The notes below the pieces were generated by a model that was not told the origin of the DNA, ran no database searches, and saw only the letters and a program-made list of their open reading frames with translations. The position numbers and the translations under genes are program-made. Shown here one piece after another: positions 16,617 through 24,045 of a DNA stretch of 53,609 nt. Every line of letters starts with the position of its first letter. The first letter of the stretch is position 1. Source of the stretch: Labilithrix sp. (GTDB lineage Bacteria; Myxococcota_A; Polyangia; Polyangiales; Polyangiaceae); contig JAHBWA010000056.1 of NCBI GenBank assembly GCA_019637195.1, positions 1 through 53,609 of the forward strand. Direction: 5' to 3'.

Positions 16617-17344
16617 TCGTCCCAGAGCTCGCTGGCGAGCTCGCGGTCGAGCGCGCAGGCGATCGTCGCCTCACCGACGATGCCGAGGGCCTCCGCGCGG
16701 TCGCGCGGGAACGCGTCCAGCCGGCGGCGGAAGTCTTCGCGAAAGCCGTCCGGCTTGGCGATCGCTGGGAACGAGAGGTACGCGAGCCCCTCGCGCGGCG
16801 GGAGCTGGAGCACCCGCTGAGCGAGGCGGCGGGCGATCCGCGCGCCGGTGAGGTCGACCATGTAGCGGACGTAAGCGTGGGCGACGAGCAGGGTGGGGGA
16901 CTCGTCGGCCAGCCGCCGGACGTGCTCGAAGTAGGCGACGCTCGCGCCCGGCCGGATCGGCTCGGGCGCGACGCCGAAGTAGCGGAGGTCCGCGAGGATC
17001 GCGCGGGCGCGGAAGACGTCCGGCAGATCGAACGCGTTCAGCCGATCGTCGCGGCCGACGCTCGCGAGCACGCTCTCGATCGTCGCGTAGACCGGGTAGA
17101 GGCGCGCGAGGCCCTCGGCGTACGTCTGCGCGGTCAGCGTCCCCTGGAAGAACGCGCGCGCCATGCGCGTGCTGCCGGCGAGCCGCTGCGCGACCCGCGG
17201 CTCGCGCCGGAGGAGCCTCGACAGCGGCGGATGCTTCGCGAGCCGTCCGCGCTCGACGTGCCGCGCGGTCGGCGAGGGCGCTGGAGCGCGCGCGAGCGTG
17301 AAGGTGTGCAGCGCCGAGAACGTGTGCAATGCGACGGAGGCCAC
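16607..17344 (-). CDS. Haem oxygenase homologue lacking the proximal histidine
   Basis: A 245-residue helical protein of the biliverdin-producing haem oxygenase family: RAFFQGTLTAQTYAEGL, YPVYATIE, and AHAYVRYMVDLTGARI over the distal helix. Aligned without gaps to the HmuO pattern H-x14-G, the axial His position is Gln53 (AQRLAGSTRMARAFFQG). The distal GDLSGGQ becomes VDLTGAR, keeping Asp164. It may therefore bind haem differently, bind another tetrapyrrole or be non-catalytic. A 35-residue N-terminal extension precedes the fold. GTG start at 17344, 3 bases after the stop of the NifU-like gene. Both should be iron-regulated from the Fur box at 17731-17751. Confidence 0.75.
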   Translation of the reverse strand: MASVALHTFSALHTFTLARAPAPSPTARHVERGRLAKHPPLSRLLRREPRVAQRLAGSTRMARAFFQGTLTAQTYAEGLARLYPVYATIESVLASVGRDDRLNAFDLPDVFRARAILADLRYFGVAPEPIRPGASVAYFEHVRRLADESPTLLVAHAYVRYMVDLTGARIARRLAQRVLQLPPREGLAYLSFPAIAKPDGFREDFRRRLDAFPRDRAEALGIVGEATIACALDRELASELWDERR

Positions 17345-17347
17345 GGG

Positions 17348-17704
17348 TCAGCCCTCCCCGCCGGCGCGGAGCCGCGGCGTGGCGCCGGCGCTCTCCGCGT
17401 CGTCGTCGGTCGTGACGTCGCCGGCGCCGGGGGCGTCGTCCGCTCCGAGCCGCTGCGCGCCCGCGGGGACCGGGAGGCCCGAGGTGACTTCGAGCGTGGC
17501 GCTCGGGAGCGTCCTGTTCACGAGCGGAGCGAGGAGGCACCGCTCGACGAACCCGTTCCCAGGACACCCCGCGTAGGCGCCGCCGAGATGGATGTGCACC
17601 CGCGACGGCGACGCCGCGACGAGATGGATCGTCGCGTTGTCGACCGTCACGAGCGGCACCGCGATCTCCTCGAGCAACGCGATCAGTCGTTCGACCTGAC
17701 TCAT
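17348..17704 (-). CDS. NifU C-terminal-domain-like protein with an incomplete CxxC
   Basis: A 118-residue protein. Residues about 5-80 match the NifU C-terminal scaffold fold: LIALLEEIAVPLVTVDNATI, VHIHLGGAYAGCPGN, then a helix and SATLEVTSGLPVP. In NifU and Nfu proteins the loop reads GACxGCP, and two cysteines from two subunits hold a 4Fe-4S cluster. Here it is GAYAGCP, so the first Cys is Tyr and conventional cluster binding is doubtful. The tail is acidic and disordered. It is first in the Fur-box operon, followed after 3 bases by the haem oxygenase homologue, which suggests a role in iron or haem handling. Confidence 0.7.
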   Translation of the reverse strand: MSQVERLIALLEEIAVPLVTVDNATIHLVAASPSRVHIHLGGAYAGCPGNGFVERCLLAPLVNRTLPSATLEVTSGLPVPAGAQRLGADDAPGAGDVTTDDDAESAGATPRLRAGGEG

Positions 17705-17730
17705 CGCCAGGGAAGCTAGCAGCGAATGAA

Positions 17731-17751
17731 TGATAATGAAAGTCATTTTCA
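17731..17751. promoter_or_regulatory. Fur box
   Basis: TGATAATGA (17731-17739), AAG, TCATTTTCA (17743-17751): a palindrome with 8 of 9 paired positions, close to the canonical GATAATGATAATCATTATC Fur site. It sits 27-47 bases upstream of the NifU-like ATG at 17704, overlapping where the minus-strand promoter should be. Repression under iron sufficiency is the expected outcome. Confidence 0.8.
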
Positions 17752-17931
17752 ATAAGGCGTCTTCGGACGCGAGGGGGAGGCGAGGTCGGGCCGGCGCGTC
17801 GCGATCGATGCGAACGTGCCCCGAGCTCCCGCGTCGCCGGGGCCGGCCGCGCGTCGCCGCTCCGAGCTCGGCCGAAGATCTCGGCGTGCGCCGGTCGCGA
17901 GGGGCTCGCGATCGCGCGAGGCGCCGAGCCC

Positions 17932-17959
17932 TTGACTGACCTTCACGCGAACTTAATTC
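17932..17959 (+). promoter_or_regulatory. Sigma-70-like promoter for hsp20
   Basis: TTGACT (17932-17937), a 16-base spacer, then TAATTC (17954-17959), about 100 bases before the Hsp20 ATG. The rest of the 354-base region 17705-18058 holds the Fur box and otherwise nothing I recognise. Confidence 0.45.
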
Positions 17960-18058
17960 TCCTGGCACGAGGCTGATGAACGCGGCGCCCGGCGAGGCCG
18001 GCGCGTCGCTGAGCTCAGCGTCGTGTCGTTCCCAACCCCCCTCAAGGAGGAGTGAATC

Positions 18059-18523
18059 ATGACCGCTGCCTGGAGCTCTTTCCCGATGCTCGATCGCCTG
18101 CTCGACGACGTGATGACCGGCGTCGCCGGCACCTCGTTCGGGGCCGCGTCCCCCGTCCGGAGCTTCTCGCCCGCGATGGACGTCCGCGCGAACGAGGACG
18201 AGATCGTGTTCGTCGCCGACGTCCCGGGCTTCAATCGAGAAGACATCGAGATCACGCTCGACGACGGAACGCTCACCATCAAGGGTCAGCGGCGCTACGA
18301 AGGCAACGGCAAGGACAAGGTGTGGCTCGGCCGAAGCTACGGCGCGTTCACGCGCTCGTTCACGCTCCCCGACACGGCGGATCCGGAGCGCCTCTCGGCC
18401 GAGCTCGCGGACGGCGTGCTCACCGTGCGCGTCGCGCAGCAGCCGAAGGCCAAGCCGCGTCGGATCGCGATCACGCCGCGCCAGCTCTCGCACGCGAAGG
18501 ACGAGGACGGTTCGTCGAAGTGA
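18059..18523 (+). CDS. Small heat-shock protein, Hsp20/alpha-crystallin family
   Basis: A 154-residue ATP-independent holdase. The alpha-crystallin domain covers about residues 38-140: SPAMDVRANEDEIVFVADVP, the FNREDIEITLDDGTLTIKG core, and the A-D-G-V-L-T-V-R-V strand. A C-terminal RRIAITP supplies the I-x-I anchor used for oligomer assembly. AAGGAGGAGTGAATC precedes the ATG, the strongest ribosome binding site in the window, so abundant synthesis is likely. Length and layout resemble the myxobacterial SP21/HspA development and stress proteins. It is monocistronic, with repeats downstream. Confidence 0.93.
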   Translation: MTAAWSSFPMLDRLLDDVMTGVAGTSFGAASPVRSFSPAMDVRANEDEIVFVADVPGFNREDIEITLDDGTLTIKGQRRYEGNGKDKVWLGRSYGAFTRSFTLPDTADPERLSAELADGVLTVRVAQQPKAKPRRIAITPRQLSHAKDEDGSSK

Positions 18524-18583
18524 CGCGGGGGCGTTCGGCCGCGCAGGCGTCCGGAGGTCGACCGGGCGCCTGCGGGTGACGCC

Positions 18584-18622
18584 GGCGAGCGCGTCGTCGG
18601 CCGCTGGCGAGCGCGTCGTCGG
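18584..18622. repeat. 17-base direct repeat after hsp20
   Basis: GGCGAGCGCGTCGTCGG occurs exactly at 18584-18600 and 18606-18622, five bases apart, flanked on both sides by the palindrome CGCCGGCG. It lies between the convergent Hsp20 and LLM oxidoreductase genes. Function unknown. Confidence 0.7.
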
Positions 18623-18669
18623 ACGCCGGCGGGGCGTCGCGACGTCCGCGGAGCAGCGACGGTCGTCGC

Positions 18670-19683
18670 TCAGACGCGGGGCCGCGGCGCGACGCCGAGG
18701 ATCTCGGCGAGGCGGCTGTACGAGCGCTTTCGCTCCTCGTGGTCGTGGATGGCGCTCGTCACCATGAGCTCGTCGGCCGCGGTGCCGGTGAGCAGCTTCG
18801 CCAGCTCGGCTTCGACGCGCGCAGGGCCGCCGGCGACGTGACGGCGCGCTCGACGGAGCACCTCCTCGTCGGCGTCGAAGCGGTACGCGCGCGCCTCGGC
18901 GACGCTCGGCAACGGCAGGTCGCGGAGGCCCTGTCCGAAGCGCAGCCACGAGAGGTCGGCCGCGCGCGAGAGGTCCTCGGCCGCCGCGTCGTCGGCCGCG
19001 CAGAGCACCGAGGTCGCGAGGATCGCGTGCGGCGCCGGCGGCCAACGCGACGGCCGGAACGCTTCGCGGTAGGCGAGCATCGCCGCGACGTGGTGCTCCG
19101 GCGCGATGTGATGGGCGAAGGCGAACCCGACGCCGAGCTCCGCCGCGAGGCTGGCGCTCTCGACGCTCGCGCCGAGGAGGAAAATCGGCGGCGGCGCGAC
19201 GCCGGCGGGCACGGCCTTGATCGGGCCGAAGCGCGTCGCGGGATCCGGATCGTACGTGAGGAACGTCATCAGCTCGCCCAGCTGCGCGGGGAAGGCCTCC
19301 GCGCCGAGCAGGTCGCGCGAGCGGCGGAGCGCGAGCGCCGTCTTCGCGTCCGTCCCGGCGGCGCGCCCGACCCCGAGATCGATGCGGTCGCCGTAGAGCG
19401 CCGCGAGGACGCGGAACGTCTCGGCGACCTTGAGCGGGCTGTGGTTCGGGAGCATGATCCCACCGGAGCCGACGCGAATGCGGGACGTCGCGGCGGCGAC
19501 CGCGGCGATGAGGACCTCGGGCGAGGAGCTCGCGAGCGCCGCCGCGTTGTGGTGCTCGGCGAGCCAGACGCGATGCAGCCCGATCGCCTCGGCGTGTCGG
19601 GCGAGATCGACGGTGTTCCGCAGCGCCTCTGCGGCCGTCGCACCGGACGGGATGGGGCTGAGGTCGAGGACGGAGAGGCGCAC
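18670..19683 (-). CDS. LLM-class (luciferase-like) flavin-dependent monooxygenase
   Basis: A 337-residue protein of the bacterial luciferase-like family, close to the group annotated as LLM oxidoreductases of MsnO8/YwcH type: LSVLDLSPIPSGATAAEALR, GLHRVWLAEHHN, IRVGSGGIMLPNHSPLKVAE and DRIDLGVGRAAGTD are standard TIM-barrel and FMN-site motifs. Such enzymes use reduced FMN from a separate reductase to oxidise small substrates; no reductase gene is adjacent. The start is GTG at 19683, giving the family-typical N-terminus. The 149 bases upstream contain the decayed duplicate of the next gene's tail. Confidence 0.88.
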   Translation of the reverse strand: MRLSVLDLSPIPSGATAAEALRNTVDLARHAEAIGLHRVWLAEHHNAAALASSSPEVLIAAVAAATSRIRVGSGGIMLPNHSPLKVAETFRVLAALYGDRIDLGVGRAAGTDAKTALALRRSRDLLGAEAFPAQLGELMTFLTYDPDPATRFGPIKAVPAGVAPPPIFLLGASVESASLAAELGVGFAFAHHIAPEHHVAAMLAYREAFRPSRWPPAPHAILATSVLCAADDAAAEDLSRAADLSWLRFGQGLRDLPLPSVAEARAYRFDADEEVLRRARRHVAGGPARVEAELAKLLTGTAADELMVTSAIHDHEERKRSYSRLAEILGVAPRPRV

Positions 19684-19763
19684 CTCGCTCGGATGCTACC
19701 GGCTCCGCGGTGGGGTCGACGAGAGCGCGCACGCCGACGCACGTCAGGAGGCGCCGCCGCAGA

Positions 19764-19832
19764 TCAGGAGGCCGTAGGTCGGGGGGCAGCGCCGCAGGCC
19801 CAGCCGTAGCGCTTCGTCGGCGGGGGCACGCG
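19764..19832 (-). repeat. In-frame decayed copy of the Cys-rich lipoprotein tail
   Basis: Read on through the TGA at 19833, the frame continues 22 codons (with PTKRYGWACGAAP) to another TGA at 19764-19766. The last residues before the first stop are PTKCDDGWACGGGC. At DNA level the copies are about 19790-19820 and 19844-19877 with a 3-base indel. This is either a duplicated gene end or a C-terminus truncated by a new stop. Confidence 0.6.
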
Positions 19833-20387
19833 TCAGCAGCCGCCGCCGCAGGCCCACCCGTCGTCGCACTTCGTCGGCTGCGCGCCGTCCGCGCACGAGA
19901 CGTTGCACGGGCCGGTCGACACGCAGCGCACGCGGCACGCGCCGGCGCACGACACGTTGCAGTTGCCGACCGACCTGCACTCGACCTCGCTGTCCGCGCC
20001 GACCTTCGGCGCGCAGTCGTTCACGCTCTCGCACACGTAGCGGCACCGCTCGCCGCAGGTCGCGCCGCAGGTGCTCGTGCTCTTGCACGTGATCGAGCAG
20101 TCGGCGCCGCAGGCGACGTTGCAGTTCGGTCCGCTCGCGCATTCGTATGCGCAGCGATCCCCGCAGCGCGCGTTGCAGTCGGCGCTGAAGCTGGTGCAGG
20201 ACGGGGCGCAGCCCGCGGCGCCTCCGCAGTCGAGGTCGCAGGGGGCCTCGCCGGAGCACCCGCACTGCTCCGTCGTGCACGGCGCGATCCCCGGGCTCGA
20301 GCCGCCGCTGCACGCGGTGAGCGCGGCGATCGACAGGACGAACGTGGCGAGCGCTGCCCCGACGAGGCGACTGGCGAACCCTTGCAT
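19833..20387 (-). CDS. Cysteine-rich secreted lipoprotein
   Basis: A 184-residue protein with signal peptide and lipobox (VLSIAALTACSGG). The mature part is about one-sixth cysteine in short repeating groups such as CGDRCAYECASGPNC, CGADCSITCKSTSTC and CSGEAPCDLDCGG, which implies a disulfide-laced surface protein. No named domain is recognisable. GGAGGAG lies just before the ATG at 20387. The reading frame continues past the stop into a similar Cys/Trp motif (19764-19832). It is transcribed with the LLM gene downstream, but independent control is likely. Confidence 0.8.
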   Translation of the reverse strand: MQGFASRLVGAALATFVLSIAALTACSGGSSPGIAPCTTEQCGCSGEAPCDLDCGGAAGCAPSCTSFSADCNARCGDRCAYECASGPNCNVACGADCSITCKSTSTCGATCGERCRYVCESVNDCAPKVGADSEVECRSVGNCNVSCAGACRVRCVSTGPCNVSCADGAQPTKCDDGWACGGGC

Positions 20388-20461
20388 GCGGCGATCTCCT
20401 CCCGCGAGCGCGCGGACGGGAGCAGCGTACCCTGCGGCGGGACGCGCGCCGAGGGCTTCGC

Positions 20462-20962
20462 TCACTGCGTCGTGACGAGGAGCTGAACGCTCACACCGTC
20501 CTGGGACTTGCCGATCGTCGCGGCGTAGGAGGTGGTCCCGTCCGTCTTTGTCAGCACCTTGGTTCCGCCCAGGTCGAGCGCGGCCTCCTCCTTGCCGGGG
20601 AGCTTCGCCTTGTAGAACGCGTGGACCTGGTCGGCGGAGGCCGTGGTCGTGAACGTGACCTGCTTGCCGGTCGGCGTGCTCAGCGATCCGACGATCTTCC
20701 CGCCCGGGTAGATCGGCGCCGCCGCCGACGGCCACCCGTCGGGCAGGCTGGTGCCGGTGTGCGCGACGGCGCCCGTCTTGGGATCACGGACGGTGACGCT
20801 CCCGGACGAGCTCCCGATGTCGATCTCGGTGCCGGTCGCCTTCTCGACGACCTTCTCGGCGGCTTTCTCGGCGGCCTTCTCCGCGAGCTTCTCCTTGACG
20901 CGGTTGCATCCTGCGAGGGCGACGAGGGCGAGGCCGAGCGCGAGCGCGCGACGGATGTGCAT
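20462..20962 (-). CDS. Small lipoprotein with helical linker
   Basis: A 166-residue lipoprotein: leader MHIRRALALGLALVALAGCN with lipobox LAGC, then an (A-E-K)-rich charged helix VKEKLAEKAAEKAAEKVVEK, then a beta-rich domain. The C-terminal part (QVTFTTTASADQVHAFYKAK, then DGTTSYAATIGKSQDGVSVQ) resembles small domains found repeatedly in deltaproteobacterial lipoproteins; I cannot name it with confidence. GGGAAG precedes the ATG at 20962. The upstream region to 21249 (287 bases) is shared with the divergent ECF sigma gene and contains GATCGA-10-TCGATC at 21129-21150. Confidence 0.7.
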   Translation of the reverse strand: MHIRRALALGLALVALAGCNRVKEKLAEKAAEKAAEKVVEKATGTEIDIGSSSGSVTVRDPKTGAVAHTGTSLPDGWPSAAAPIYPGGKIVGSLSTPTGKQVTFTTTASADQVHAFYKAKLPGKEEAALDLGGTKVLTKTDGTTSYAATIGKSQDGVSVQLLVTTQ

Positions 20963-21249
20963 GAGCTTCCCGTAGCACACTCTCGCGATGGGCGATCTAG
21001 CCATGAAATCTTGCACTTCCGTCCGCAGGCCGGCCGCCGCGATCCGGCTGCCGGCGGAGCGGCCGAGCCCAGCCTCGGCGCCCGGGCTCGGCGCGGGGTC
21101 GAAAACGCAGGATCGTGCGTGCGGGTGTGATCGATCGGGGCCGGTCGATCCCACCAGAGGACGCGGGCGTACCGCGTGCTGGCCTTGGGCCCGCACGGCT
21201 ATCCGCGTCGGTTTCACTCGCGCAAGGTCGAGCGAAGAGCGCTACGAAG

Positions 21250-21882
21250 ATGTCGATGTCCGTCGTCAGAGGTCCGCTCGAGGTTGCCGGCGCCGAGGCG
21301 CGCGACGCGGACCCGCTCGCCGCGACCATCGCGCGCGCGGTCGGCGGCGACCGCGCGGCGCTGGGCGATCTGCTGCGCCACGTCTCGCCGGCGCTGCTCC
21401 GGGGCCTACGGTCGATGCTCGGGACGGCTGACATCGACGACGCGCTCCAGGAGTCGCTCCTCGCCTTCGTCGACGCGCTGCCCTCATACCGCGGAGAGAC
21501 GAACGTGCGCCGCTACGCGATTCGCATCGGGATCCGCACGGCGCTCGCGGCCCGCCGTCGCGAGCGGACGCGGAGCGGGCTGTTCGAGCGGCACGTCGAG
21601 GCGAGCGAGCCGCTCGTGCCTCCTGCGTCGACGCCGTCCGAAGAGGCGCTCGCGGCGCGTCAGCGCGAGGCGTTTCGCGTGCTCCTCGACGAGATCCCCG
21701 AGGCTCAGGCGGAGGCGCTCGCGCTCCGCGTCGTCTTCGAGTGTTCGCTCGAGGAGATCGCGACGGTGACCGGCGCGCCCATCAACACGATCCGGAGCCG
21801 CGTGCGGCTCGCCCGCGAGGCGCTCCGCGCGAAGATCGAGGCGGACCCCGCCCTGCGGCAGCTCCTGGAGATCGAGCCGTGA
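21250..21882 (+). CDS. ECF-type RNA polymerase sigma factor
   Basis: A 210-residue sigma-70-family factor with region 2 (about residues 25-95: ADIDDALQESLLAFVDALPS and YRGETNVRRYAIRIGIRTAL) and region 4 (about 135-205: LLDEIPEAQAEALALRVVFE, then CSLEEIATVTGAPINTIRSR). No region 1.1 or 3. It redirects RNA polymerase to a small regulon in response to an envelope cue. The start at ATG 21250 (MSMSVV) is preferred over an upstream 45-residue extension with no family match. The TGA overlaps the GTG start of the next gene (GTGA), so the pair is translationally coupled, as is common for sigma/anti-sigma pairs. Confidence 0.88.
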   Translation: MSMSVVRGPLEVAGAEARDADPLAATIARAVGGDRAALGDLLRHVSPALLRGLRSMLGTADIDDALQESLLAFVDALPSYRGETNVRRYAIRIGIRTALAARRRERTRSGLFERHVEASEPLVPPASTPSEEALAARQREAFRVLLDEIPEAQAEALALRVVFECSLEEIATVTGAPINTIRSRVRLAREALRAKIEADPALRQLLEIEP

Positions 21883-22799
21883 AGAGCGATCGACCGAACC
21901 TCGACGACGCGATCGAGCGCTCGCTCCGGCGCGCCTTCACCCGCGGAGATGAGCTGGCCCCGCACGGCGACGACGACGAGCGCGTCGCGGCGGCGATCGA
22001 GCGGACGCTCCTCGCCGCGCGGACGCGGCCTCCTCCGCCGGCGCGACGCTCGCGCGCGCTCGTCTACCTCCTCGCCGCGGCCCTGGGGATCGGCGCGCTC
22101 GCCTACGCAGCGGAGCGCCGGAGCACCCATCGGGTCACGGCGCCGGACGAGCGGGCGGTCGCGCTCGTGGACCCGCACCCCGCTCCGGCGGACCCCCCGC
22201 CGCTCGTGGACCCGCACCCCGCTCCGGCGGATCCCCCGCCGCTCGTGGACCCGCACCCCGCTCCGGCGGATCCCCCGCCGCCCCCGTCCGAGCCGTCGCC
22301 GGAGCCGCCGGTCGAGAGCGCGACGACCCCCGCGGCCTTGCCCGAGGCGAGCGCGCCCGCGCCGCGCGCCCGTGTCGTTCCTTCGGCCGCGCGCGCGGTC
22401 GCGAGCGACACGATGGCCCTCGGGCCCGCCGAGCTCTTCGCCCGGGCGAACGCCGCGCGTCGCGCGAACGAGACGACCGGCGCCATCGCGCTCTACGAGG
22501 AGCTCCAGTCCAGGTTTCCGGACACGCGTGAGGCCTCCACGTCGCGCGTCGCGCTCGGGCGCCTGCTCCTCGACCGCGCGGGATCTCCCTCCCGCGCGCG
22601 CGCCCTCTTCGAGGCGTACCTCGAGCACGATCCCTCGGGCCCGCTCGCCGAGGAGGCGCGCGTGGGCCGCGCGCTCGCGTCGATGCAGCTCGGCGATCGC
22701 CAGACCGAGCGCGCCTCCTGGCTCGAGCTGCTCGAGAGGCACCCTGCGTCGGTCCAGGCCGAGCGGGCTCGCCAGCGAATCGACGCGCTCGGGAACTGA
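21879..22799 (+). CDS. Single-pass membrane protein with TPR domain, probable regulator of the ECF sigma factor
   Basis: A 306-residue protein with GTG start overlapping the sigma stop. Layout: a charged cytosolic segment (about 1-55), a transmembrane helix ALVYLLAAALGIGALAYAAE (about 62-80), a Pro-rich periplasmic linker with a 13-residue unit repeated three times (about 96-134), and a C-terminal domain with TPR-like helices (NETTGAIALYEELQSRFPDT, RARALFEAYLEHDPSG). There is no zinc-anti-sigma HxxxCxxC motif. The role as anti-sigma factor is inferred from position and topology. A beta-barrel protein follows 12 bases later. Confidence 0.65.
   Translation: MKSDRPNLDDAIERSLRRAFTRGDELAPHGDDDERVAAAIERTLLAARTRPPPPARRSRALVYLLAAALGIGALAYAAERRSTHRVTAPDERAVALVDPHPAPADPPPLVDPHPAPADPPPLVDPHPAPADPPPPPSEPSPEPPVESATTPAALPEASAPAPRARVVPSAARAVASDTMALGPAELFARANAARRANETTGAIALYEELQSRFPDTREASTSRVALGRLLLDRAGSPSRARALFEAYLEHDPSGPLAEEARVGRALASMQLGDRQTERASWLELLERHPASVQAERARQRIDALGN
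22164..22280 (+). repeat. Three tandem 39-base repeats in the Pro-rich linker
   Basis: Units at 22164-22202, 22203-22241 and 22242-22280 are nearly identical (one C/T change) and encode LVDPHPAPADPPP three times. The unit is a multiple of three, so gain or loss would change linker length without breaking the frame. Confidence 0.9.
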
Positions 22800-22811
22800 T
22801 ACGCTCGCGCG

Positions 22812-23936
22812 GTGCGTAGGTTCGCGCCGCTCGGCGTCTTGAGCGTCCTCTTCGCCGTCGCTGACGCGCGCGCGGACGAGCCCGCTCCGCCGGGGCTTGT
22901 GCGGCCCGTGACCGTCACGATCGCCGGCGACTCGGACCCGCGCGCGACGGAGGCGACGCTCCGTGATCTCTTCGCCCACCTCCCGATCGCCGGCGCGAGC
23001 TCGACCCCGGAGGTCACGCTCGACGTGACGGTGTCGCCGGAGATCGCGTCGGGATCCATCACCGATCCGCCGGCCTCTCCGACGCCCGCGTTCGCGCGGG
23101 TGTGGATCGACATGCGCTCGGACACGTGCCTCGTGTCGATCGCCGACGCGTCATGGGAGCGGATCTACCAGCGGCGGATGGCGAGGCCTCCGGGGAGCGA
23201 CGACGTCACGCGCGAGCAGGTCGCGCAGGTCGTCGTCTCGGCCGTCGAGGCGATGCTCGCCGGAGGGACGATCGGCGTGGCGCGCGCCGAGCTCGCGCCG
23301 GCCGTGAAGCCTCCGCCTCGCGCGTCGCGCCCGGTCCGCGAGCGGCCGCCTTCGCCGGCGCCTCGGCCGCCCGGGCCCTCGGCGAACCTCGGCCTCGGCT
23401 ACGAGGCGCTCGCCTACGCGAGCTCGACGCTCGCGCACGGTCCGTCGGCGTCGCTGCGCGGCGCGCTGCCCTTCGGGGGATGGCGCCTCGGCGTCGAGCT
23501 CGCCGGTCAGTGGCGGGCGCCGCTCGTCGTCGATCGGGCGCCGATCGGCGTGCGCCTCGACATGAAGGCCGTACGACTCCTCGGGTACGCCGAGCGGGAG
23601 CTCTCTCCGCAGCTCGCCGTTCGGGCAGGGCTCGGCCCCGGCGTGGACGTCGTCGAGATCGAGCCGCGCGCGCTCGGTGAAGGCGCGCCGAGCGGGCAGA
23701 CGATCACGGTCGAAGGGAAGCGCTCGCGCGTGACCCCCGTGCTCCGCGGATCGCTGGCGCTCGACGCGCGCGTCGGGCGCTCGGTCCACGTCGTCGTCGC
23801 GGGGGTGCTCGACCACGCGCTCCAGAACCGGGCGTTCGTCGTCCGCCGGCAGGGCAGCGACGAGCCCGTGCTCGCGCCGTTCGCGCTCCGGCCAGGGCTC
23901 ACGCTGTCGCTGGTCGGCGATCTCGTGAGCCCCTGA
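22812..23936 (+). CDS. Outer-membrane barrel-like protein of the ECF cluster
   Basis: A 374-residue exported protein (GTG start; leader RRFAPLGVLSVLFAVADARA). Residues about 30-150 form a periplasmic domain (VTIAGDSDPRATEATLRDLF, then WERIYQRRMARPPGSDD). A Pro/Arg linker (about 165-195) leads to a strand-rich C-terminal domain with GLGYEALAYASSTLAHGPSA, WRLGVELAGQWRAP and LRPGLTLSLVGDLVSP, typical of small outer-membrane barrels. I know no family name. It follows the ECF sigma/TPR pair by 12 bases, an arrangement recurrent in myxobacteria, suggesting it reports on or is controlled by the envelope signal. Its 3' end is duplicated downstream. Confidence 0.65.
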   Translation: MRRFAPLGVLSVLFAVADARADEPAPPGLVRPVTVTIAGDSDPRATEATLRDLFAHLPIAGASSTPEVTLDVTVSPEIASGSITDPPASPTPAFARVWIDMRSDTCLVSIADASWERIYQRRMARPPGSDDVTREQVAQVVVSAVEAMLAGGTIGVARAELAPAVKPPPRASRPVRERPPSPAPRPPGPSANLGLGYEALAYASSTLAHGPSASLRGALPFGGWRLGVELAGQWRAPLVVDRAPIGVRLDMKAVRLLGYAERELSPQLAVRAGLGPGVDVVEIEPRALGEGAPSGQTITVEGKRSRVTPVLRGSLALDARVGRSVHVVVAGVLDHALQNRAFVVRRQGSDEPVLAPFALRPGLTLSLVGDLVSP

Positions 23937-24037
23937 CCGGCGCTCGCGCCGTCCGCGCTCGCGCCTCTCGCGTTCGCGCGGTTCGCGCTCCGGTCGCGCT
24001 CACGCTGCCTGTGGTCGGCGATTTCGTGGACCCTGAC
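23881..24037. repeat. Duplicated 3' end of the outer-membrane gene
   Basis: Bases 23881-23937, covering the last 18 codons and stop, reappear imperfectly at 23982-24037: TTCGCGCTCCGG, GCTCACGCTG, GTGGTCGGCGAT and CCCTGAC are shared, with small substitutions and a net 1-base deletion. The copies are 101 bases apart, separated by CGC/TCG-rich simple sequence (23938-23981). Confidence 0.75.
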
Positions 24038-24045
24038 GCGCGCGC

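Noticed and set aside
17963..17978. TGGCACGA-like sigma-54 (-24/-12) promoter before hsp20
   Set aside because: The -24 half fits but the -12 GC is missing at the required spacing (GA instead). A TTGACT/TAATTC pair nearby is a better candidate.
21129..21150. GATCGA/TCGATC inverted repeat upstream of the sigma factor as an operator
   Set aside because: Six-base arms made of a common GATC-type motif with a 10-base spacer are weak evidence here; noted in the neighbouring gene entry only.
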